NCBI GenBank assembly: GCA_003008705.1
Contig: PDUO01000007.1
Coordinates: 402,123 to 466,122 of the forward strand
DNA length: 64,000 bases
Direction of reading: 5' to 3'
From: Pezicula radicicola
Lineage: Eukaryota; Ascomycota; Leotiomycetes; Helotiales; Dermateaceae
Shown here: positions 56,407 through 64,000 of the stretch, one piece after another
Numbering within the stretch: position 1 is the stretch's first letter
Layout of the letters: the number at the start of each line of letters is the position of its first letter
The notes under the pieces: model-generated
The model's database searches: none
Told to the model about the DNA's origin: nothing
What the model saw: only the letters and a program-made list of their open reading frames with translations
Position numbers and translations under genes: made by a program

Positions 56407-59400
56407 CGTGTGTATGTATATGTAGAAGGGTACCTAGGTAGGGTGACAGTCCAAGTGACGAAGTTGGGTGGAGGTATGTAGCCTGGCGAGCGTGACTTGA
56501 CTGGCGGGAGGGTGCAGGAAGAGAAAAGCTGAGGAGGGCAAGTGCAGAGGAGATGGCCTAATTTATAGGGAAGGGACGGAAAGAGCGATGAGAGAGAGAA
56601 AAGGGCGGGGACCGGACCATGGGCCTGAGCTAGGCCCTGTCCTGTAGCTGCCTTTCCTAGTACAGTACTTGAACAAAGAAAGGGAAGGTGAAGTCCCAGG
56701 TGCAGTCCCTGGGGCAGTCGCACTTGGCTGACCGACCGTCAACGGTGAGCGATGGCGAGACAGAGAGAGAGGGAGAGAATACCGTACGTACGTACCCAGC
56801 ACCTGCCGACTTCGGGTCACAGGTACTGTTGGAGGCACTTTCCGGACGGCTCTGCACTCAACTGTGGATTACAACCAGGGAGCCCCCATGGCCTTCACTC
56901 CAAGCTTGACTGGACAAGAAAACTCAATTGCTTCAAAACAGAGTTCACCTCCTCTTGTCCATAGGTGGGGTTTGTCAATGCTAAGGCGCGAAGAAGGTAA
57001 GCGTCCGTCTCCTAAACTGCTGCTAGACATCAAGTGCACGTCGTTCTAGGCTTGACTACGACTCTGCGCATCACTTGCTCACACTCTGACTGCGTGTGGA
57101 TTATAATATATTCCTGTGGCTTACCATGTCATCCCATCCCTCCCGCTACTTACGCCCGACTCCGAAGTGACAGCACATGAAAGACTCGGAGCCTGGAAGT
57201 GCGAGTATCGTCTACAAAGCTATTTGGCCGCTTGCATCACTGTGGTTCGTTCCCGTGGTGTATTGCAATTGGGATGGTATGGGCGGAATGTGATGACAAA
57301 AATGACAATGAGAATGATGACAATGTGGATAGACGGTGTTGGATATTACCAATGATTATCATTATTATCATGGTTCTTCACCTGAAAGACTAATTTCGTG
57401 GAGCCAGACCTTCACCGCCGGTAATGAGGCCTCAACGCCGTATCACCAGCCTGAGTGTTGCTTGTAAACCCACTTGCCGAAGAGGCACGGTGCCCTTGGC
57501 CGAGCCGGTTCTTGGTAGACTTCGGTCGGCCCCTCTGACGATGGGGGGCGACGGCGACTCTTCCAGAGCTGTTTTCATCGAATCTTCAACAAGAGCTCGG
57601 CTCTTTGAGTTCGCGGGACGTCAACACCCAGCCAGGAAGGTTAGGTGACCATGCTTGCATGCGTCTCCGCAGTGCCGGATACAATGAACAGTATTCCCGG
57701 GACCAGTAGTACTCGAGTAGTGCACGCCCCCAAATCAAACCAGCTTCGAATCTTCCAGTTACTGCGAGTGGCGCCCGTTTACCTGCAGCCGTCCTGGATG
57801 AAGTTAATAAACTAGAGTCGTATTTCGCGAAGCCAACCGAACAGCCGTTCTCTGTCAGCAAACGAGCGTTTGATCAATGGCTTGCATGTTGCATGTTACA
57901 TGCTACAACAATGCGTTTGTCATATTCTTGCCCACTCCTGTAGCCGACCTTGCCGCGTTGAGGACTTCAGCCGCTGCTGTGCCATGCGGTATCTTGTTGG
58001 ATCAAAGTTCGAGTTCACGTTCTTCGACATGGCGGTTTGGCGGTTTGGCGGTTTGTCACTTAAGACTTGTCACTTATTACTATGGTTTTTCCATGGTTAC
58101 TGCCCGGCGTGTATTCCCTTGAGGGCCAGCAACGAGGGCAACGGCTGTTAGTGTCGACGGTCTTCTGATCACTATTTTAAATGTTGGACGTTCGTTGTGA
58201 ATGATGATAGGATCTCATTGACAAGGGTTTGCACCTGGTTGCAGCATCGAGGCATCTTAAAGCTGCGGCCCAAATGCGACTGCGGCGCGTGGGCACCATC
58301 CGGTCATGCCCGATCGTGCCGTTCGCGACGAGTCGGCTTCGGCTTCACACAACACGGCCTGTATCCCCAACTATTTGCATGCCTTACATGCCGAGTTCGC
58401 TTTGAGACTCGGCCTACTGAGTAGTGCGTATTTGATTATTCGGCAGCGCTGTTCGTGAAGAAACTTCGGGAATGGTGGGTGTGCTGCAGCGAAAACGACC
58501 TCTCTTTATACCTTCGAACACAGAGCTAAGTATAAACGAATTGAAGAGCAAGCTTGGTCCAAGGCTGGATCAAGGACCGGCTTACCACCACGAGTCGTTG
58601 GATGGGCTAATTAATGATGTTAATTACCGAGTGCACAATCATAATTTAACTTCGAATATGCTCGCAATACGTACCTAATTACCTAAATATGTAAGCTTAA
58701 TGTCCTAACTCCAAGGTACTTCTGGACCTCCTTCTTACCGTATCTTCTTGCTGCGGTGAGGTGGTGCCCTGCAGGTGGTTGTCCATAGCCAAGCACGTGA
58801 TTCGAGAACCGCAAAAAGCCGACTGAGTAGTTCACACCAGACATGAACTAATGAAACGTAGGTAGACAGCTAAGTAAACAAAAATTTCGCGCACATAATG
58901 TTCTCACATTATTTATTTGATTTTATTTGGTCCACATGCTCCGTTCCCTCTGCTGCAAATCAACGAAGTCTTTTTCTGCATCCAGCACACAGGCTTCAGC
59001 AAAAAAAGGGAGCCACTTTCAGAGCCACTTTCAGCCTTGCAGCCCTTTCGTGATCCGAGAGAGAAGTCAATAGACTCGGCCAATAGAATCGCAGCGCACG
59101 CAAAGGACAAAGAAAGGGATTGATCAAATCTTTAGATTCAAATTCTTCTGCCAGAGTTTCAATCAAACGCTATTCTCCCTTCGCTGTACCTGAGTCTGCG
59201 AGCACTTCTTCTTTAACCAGCTCGTCTCCCGTCGACATTCTCGCCGGCGCGATCCTTCGAAGCACAAAGCAATTATCTATCATCCCGTCGAGGCACGCTC
59301 CCCTACCTTCACGCGCCACCTCGCGATTGTATTGAAAACAAGAACCGATCCACCATCTCCAACGGGAAACGTTTGCCTGTTTCCGCCACCACCTGGGCAG

Positions 59401-59630
59401 ATTTGCGCCTCATCTTGATTGTATTTGCTACTGCGCGACGTTCAGATATACACAGATAAAGGAGGAGGCTCCTGGCATAGTCTTCTTTGGAGGTCAGTGA
59501 GGAACAACCCAGCAACCCCTCTCTGTCATCTACCCCATCCGTTCTGCCACGTACTGATTATCCGCAGGCCTTGGACTCTCTAGATTTCTATTGCGATACT
59601 CGAAAAAGCGCATCCGGTGCCACCGCGAGC
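56135..59630. other. Long gene-poor stretch between aminotransferase and forkhead gene
   Basis: The promoter of the aminotransferase lies at the left, followed by a microsatellite (56345-56415). Overlapping short frames at 56300-58700 look random. A small triple tggcggttt near 58029 and a duplicated gccactttcag near 59011-59033 are the only structures. The last 150 bp before 59631 are open in frame with the forkhead gene and may be leader or an N-terminal extension. Confidence 0.4.
56345..56415 (+). repeat. GATA/TA/TG compound microsatellite
   Basis: GATA-like units run into (TA)n and then about fifteen TG units (56373-56402), followed by tgcg steps. Confidence 0.9.
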
Positions 59631-61740
59631 ATGCCTCCGTCAGCCAAACGATCACAGCGGCCCCGCCGCGAACTCGTCAATAAGGTCGACGTTCCCGATT
59701 CATCCCCTTCGAGACCAGCAAAAAGAAGGAGGAAGGTATGTTACTCATGTACGTGCGTTGGTCTGGGCACCTTGCAACTAACAATATAAAGGCCGAAGAA
59801 CCAGTTGAAAAGGTCGCCGAGACTGTTGCCACACTCCCAACCGACCGTTCTGGCCTTGACTTGACTGACGAGGAACTGGTCGAGAAAATTGTACCCTTTC
59901 TAACCGTGCCCCCATACGATGTTCAGGCCAGGGAGGATCTTGCAAATACGCTCCACGAAGAACAAAGCAAGGAAGGGATCCAAGCATACGCAAAGATTGC
60001 GGGACGTGACTGGACATTCTACGTCAAGAGACTGAAGAACAACATTGGGCGACCTCCCGAAGGAGCACCACGCTCGAAATCTCCACAGGTAGTTACCGCC
60101 GAGGCCCTGAGCCACTCAGCTCCAAGTGAGGATGATAACAAGGTCCATATTGATCTTGGACCAAGCAAAACCGTGTCTCGACATCATGCCGAGATATACT
60201 TCGATGACGGGAGATGGTTCATTGTTGTCAATGGTCGCAATGGGATCAAAATCGACAACATCATGCTAAAGCGTGGGGATCGTCTAGCCCTCATTAGCGG
60301 TCAAGTGATTGAGATCAGTGGGGTTGAGATGATGTTTGTATTGCCAGATGACAAAGTCCAAGTTCAGGATGAATATCTACAGAGGGCCGGTCTTATTCAA
60401 GCTGATAAGAACGACGACCGAAACTCCGTAACGACTACATTGGCATCTCCCCCTTTACATACCTCTAAGTTACCAGGCCAAGTGCCAATTGCTCCAGCAC
60501 CTTCGGATTACCGTAGGCCTGGAACCCCAGTCAGTGCTCATGCCAAATCAGCACCGGGCTCAAGTGGCAAGTCACCGGCTTATGGTAATGGAGTTTCAAT
60601 GCTCATCAATGGTGAAAATATTGATATGAGCGCGGAGGAGTCATCAAGTGTCAAACCCTCGTTTAGTTACTCTCAGTTGATCAGTCAGGCTATTCTCGCA
60701 AAACCAGAACAAAAAGTGAATCTCGCTGGGATTTATCAGTACATCGTTGAAAATTACGCTTACTATCGAAATTTGGAGCATGCTGGATGGCAGGTATGTT
60801 CCAGTTATTCCCATTCATTATCCAAGGTACTGACAACTGCCCAGAATTCCATTCGGCATAACCTGTCGTTAAACAAGCAGTTCAAGAAGATGCCACGTGG
60901 AAATGAAGAGCCTGGCAAAGGCATGAAATGGTACATTGTCCCAGAAGCCAAAGAGGAGATGGCCAAAACGGCTTTCAAAGGTGGACGAGGTGGCCATCGC
61001 GGATCTTCCGTCCCTCAATCACCAAACAACATTACCTACATGAACTCACGTAAGGAGCCGGCCTCGGGGCAAAAGTCGAATGATTCTCCTAGGTTAGGTT
61101 CACCCCCTTTAAGCTCCTATCCACCATCGAATGCTCCACAGTTTACTCCTGACCGTGGCGGACGACATGTTCAAGATCGTCTCGCTGGTGATGACGGAAG
61201 TCCCCTTCCGCGGAATCGACGAACACAGAGCAATGGTTTTGGTCTTTCAGACAATGTTCTTGGATCCCCGCCAGCACTATCATCCTCATATTTGCAGGAG
61301 GAACCAGGTTCGTGGCAGACCCCAGCACCAGTTCGAGTTCACCCTCGTCTCGCTCCTCCCAGTACTGCGCAGAAACCGAGTCAACACATGGCAACAAGCT
61401 CTCCAGCTCCGTTTTGGAAGTATGCCGATGTTGGCACCCCTTTCAAGGGTGTGCCTTTGGACATCAGCCCCATCAAAGGTGCTGTGACGCCTGGTATTCC
61501 CCAAAGCAGCAGTCCACCTCCTCCAATCCGGAGATCATCGGTGGCTAGCCCGACAAGGAGTGGGTCCCCGACCAAGAGGCCGATGCCAGATGACGATCTA
61601 GAGGACGAGGACCAAGGCTTCGATCTTACAAAGTAAGTGACTTTCTCCCGGTCTTCCACATGTCCGATACTAACACCAGTTAAAGAGGTTTCCAGAACAT
61701 TGGCTCTTATCACATGACCGGGGCTGTTCAACGCTCTTGA
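59631..61740 (+). CDS. Forkhead transcription factor with FHA-like region (Fkh1/2 type)
   Basis: Exons 59631-59735, 59792-60793, 60845-61632 and 61686-61740 join to 649 aa. Order: basic N terminus (MPPSAKRSQRPRRELVNK); an FHA domain at about residues 100-220 with the marks DWTFYVKRLKNNIGRPP, LGPSKTVSRHHAEIYFDDGR and GRNGIKIDNIMLKRGDR; then a forkhead domain starting KPSFSYSQLISQAIL and including NLAGIYQYIVENYAYY, the intron after GWQ, then NSIRHNLSLNKQFKKMPRG. The C-terminal third is Ser/Pro-rich and disordered. This order matches Fkh1/Fkh2-type regulators of cell-cycle and chromatin genes. The final exon (FQNIGSYHMTGAVQ) follows a GTAAGT intron; without it the frame would seem to end at DLTK. 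In-frame ATG 59487 could add 48 residues. Confidence 0.93.
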
Positions 61741-62161
61741 GTTTGTATGAAAAGTTTACGAGGTACCATATGGTTTTTTTTTTTCAATGATCAGGGATTT
61801 AGCTACGGCGTTGTCACAGGGCCGAAAGGCCTGGTCTGGTTTGATTTGTTTAAGCTTTTGTGTTTCGATTTCTGCCTTTTGTCGAAGTTTGATGATTGCA
61901 TAGCAAAGGGGCTTTGGTTCAATGACTCTCTCCTATTTGTAGGAAGGCTGAGCGTGTTTGTACGATTACTTGTGTTGCATAGCTAGCTATAGATTAAATG
62001 CTTGCACAAAGCAGGAGGAATCCATAGCAAGCGCGAATTGAATTGTTTATATAAAGTGCTGCCTCTTTTGATATGCATGGTTCTGTCATAATGGAACTAG
62101 AGAGCTCTCCGTTTGGTAAGGTACGAGGTGAAAATTATCAAGCACCTTACAAGATATTTTA

Positions 62162-62216
62162 GTTAATCTCAGTGCCTTAGTGAGTAACCGACTTGAATTG
62201 AGTAACCAGGTTACCT
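62162..62216 (+). repeat. 18-nt-unit dispersed repeat, copy G
   Basis: Reads taaccgacttgaattgag then taaccaggttacc, following the dispersed 18-nt pattern. Confidence 0.5.
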
Positions 62217-62340
62217 CTGGCATCCAGAGCCTATCACTGTTGGCACAACGCTTGAACTTCACAACTCAGTACGCATCACAAACTAACTTAAATTACAAAA
62301 ATAATCAATCTGTTGGAGCAAGCAACAAGTGCAGCAGCGG

Positions 62341-62368
62341 CAAGGCAAGGCAAGGCAAGGCAAGGCAG
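62341..62368 (+). repeat. CAAGG minisatellite
   Basis: Five tandem copies of caagg run on into aggtaggt and a gtgcaagtgcaagc tail. Confidence 0.85.
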
Positions 62369-63094
62369 GTAGGTAAGTGCAAGTGCAAGCACTAGAAAGG
62401 GCCTAGAGGATAGTCGTTGATTTTGACGGGATCGAATAGCACGAATAGGACTGCAATCTCTCCCGCTTTAGCATACAAGCACAGCCTCAAGTACACCGAG
62501 GTTCTTAGAAATGTTCTTTTAGCCTCCTACTTAGAGATTAGACTAACAACAGCTCTAAGGCGTAATTCTTTATAGTACTCGGCAAGCTTTAACTCTTAAC
62601 AAGCTATCTACCCTCCTACCTACTAACAACAACCTATCTTACTATTGATTGATACCTTACTTAGCTAGGTAGTCTCGGAATGGTAGTGTCGATGTATTAT
62701 TGATTCTTAGTCCAGATGGAAATCAGAACCAGAATTAAATCTACTAAGAATACTTCAGCTCTTTAAATAATCATACGAATCGGAGGGCGACGACTCAACA
62801 CCTGTACGTGGTGCCCTCTACGAACCTCCAGCTCTATTATATTGCTTCTATGGTATTACACTGCCTCTATGGACAATTAGAGTCTGCAGAGCGAAGATTG
62901 AGTCCCCCGGTCTAACGACAACGAATCTCCTCCTTACCGTCGTCACCGCTCCGACTTGAGATAACACCCCCCCTCAACTCGAGACAACGTATTCTTTTTA
63001 TTGCTCGCCGTCGACCTTAAGCGCCCGCCCTCTTCTTTTCGACGACGACTTTGCCAGTTAATCGGTACCTTATTCTACCTAGCGAAGGTAGCGG

Positions 63095-63300
63095 GTAACA
63101 ACAGACGCTAATACCGCCTGCGGGCGCAGAGAGATGGCGAGACACATCCTAACGGGATGTATATATAGGTTTATTTATAGAGGCAAGAGGATATTATAGA
63201 GGTATTTGAGGCAAGGAGGTTATATAAGGACCGGTTAGGGTTGTAAGATAATCTTTAGTAGAATAGATCTATCCCTCTTCCTTTAAGTGTTAGTGTTACA
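63095..63300 (-). mobile_element. Possible solo LTR or retroelement fragment
   Basis: Read on the minus strand this about 206-bp piece starts TGTAACACTAACAC and ends TGTTGTTAC, giving short imperfect inverted ends, with TATA-like atatataca inside. Length and layout fit a small solo LTR. The expected CA end is one base off and I see no matching target duplication, so this is tentative. Confidence 0.35.
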
Positions 63301-64000
63301 GCTATATCCCTCCCTAACCGTTAAAACTATTCATCTTAGAGGAGTGGTACTAGGACGAGTCTAAAAGAGGAGTTCTTCGGCTTTCTCCTAAGGCGGGAAG
63401 CCTGGAGTCTATAGAAGGCAGGGGTACTTATGATAGTTAGGGCTGAGGCTGGCTTGATTCGGTTGAAACTGTTTCTTTTCTAGTGTATACCTCCCCAAGT
63501 AAAACAATGATAATCAACATTAAGCCGAAATAATCATACGAATCTTCTTATCCCGGTAGCAAAACCTCGTTACCTATATTTGAACAACTTGTGGAGTTTA
63601 AAACCATATTTGAAATTCCTGGTAACTCCTGTCTATTTCTTTATTCTGTACAGAGCAGAGCTAATTAAGAGTTCTATAGAAGCCTTATTTGTAGGTAGAG
63701 TTCTATTGCAAAAAGAAATTGATTGCTGTTACGAGGAGACAAAGTAAAGGTAGGTAGCTAGCTAGCTATAGGCCTATTTATTCTAGAACATTCTTTGCAG
63801 TTTAACACAACCAATTAAATCTCTTTTGCAAGTGCTTGCTCACTGTGCGTTAATTGAGAGTAGTAAGAGAGTGAGATTAGGAGCGAAAGGCTGGGAAAGG
63901 ACATCTCCTCGATCTCAATCCTACTCCAAGCCCTTTTCCTGCTTGTTATCTTAATTAGATTCTTCAACAGAACTCTTTATTGAACCGAATACAATCAGGT

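Larger units (their letters stand above)
61741..64000. other. Gene-free, repeat-rich right end
   Basis: No supportable gene. It holds an 18-nt repeat copy, a CAAGG minisatellite and an LTR-like fragment, with AT-rich sequence between them; it appears to be a second transposon-rich block. Confidence 0.5.

Noticed and set aside
39518..61740. Secondary-metabolite cluster idea (MFS, aminotransferase, Rua1-type and forkhead factors)
   Set aside because: No backbone synthase, and the genes are separated by unrelated housekeeping genes and long gaps.
1..64000. CRISPR arrays, operons, ribosome-binding sites, prophage
   Set aside because: The split-gene structure is eukaryotic; no regularly spaced direct repeats with unique spacers are present.

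Overview
The window looks like nuclear DNA of a filamentous ascomycete. Genes are split by short introns (about 50-75 nt) with GTAAGT/GTATGT-type donors, CTAAC/CTGAC-like branch sites and AG acceptors. Conserved eukaryotic and fungal proteins recur: MED10, exportin-T, LEU2, DML1, and a forkhead factor with an FHA-like region. Gene-rich blocks alternate with AT-rich, gene-poor stretches carrying transposon debris. C:G-to-T:A stop mutations in CpA/TpG contexts suggest repeat-induced point mutation (RIP). The style fits Leotiomycetes, but I cannot prove the class from sequence alone.

Layout: 0.3-2.2 kb, a divergent Mpv17/PMP22-like gene (-) and MED10 (+); 2.9-3.5 kb, a BED-like zinc-finger remnant; 3.9-5.2 kb, a pseudogene with three lesions; 5.9-9.2 kb exportin-T (-); 9.9-12.3 kb a TPR/J-domain co-chaperone (-) whose frame continues past its UGA; 13.7-15.0 kb LEU2 (-); 17.6-18.4 kb a decayed coiled-coil gene; 19.2-21.6 kb a PHD-finger protein (-); 24-30 kb an AT-rich, mostly gene-free island; 30.8-32.8 kb a Rua1-C-terminal-type transcription factor (-) with a long empty upstream region; 36.1-36.9 kb a proline-rich protein (-); 38.6-39.4 kb a basic coiled-coil protein (+); 39.5-41.3 kb an MFS transporter (-); 41.7 kb a RidA relic; 42.9-44.3 kb a GPI-anchored-type Thr/Ser-rich wall protein (-); 46.6-48.5 kb DML1 (-); 48.85-50.37 kb a complete Tc1-like element with perfect 34-bp inverted repeats and five stops; 50.7-51.35 kb a thioredoxin-fold protein (+); 51.5-52.35 kb a repeat-containing protein with an internal in-frame UGA (-); 54.7-56.1 kb a class III aminotransferase (-); 59.6-61.7 kb a forkhead regulator (+); 61.7-64 kb repeats including an LTR-like piece.

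The genes do not form one pathway; this is a dispersed housekeeping and regulatory neighbourhood. The most notable signals are (1) a 94-codon, membrane-helix-encoding frame directly after the UGA of the DnaJ/TPR gene; (2) a dispersed family of short arrays with an 18-nt unit near TAACTCACTTGATTTGAG at six or more places; (3) a transposon with intact ends whose only lesions are five RIP-type nonsense codons, lying in the shared upstream region of DML1 and a thioredoxin-like gene; (4) a pseudogene with a lost splice donor, a frameshift and a nonsense codon. Multi-exon coordinates are outer limits; exon joins are given in the evidence and were checked by hand for phase and a total length divisible by three.
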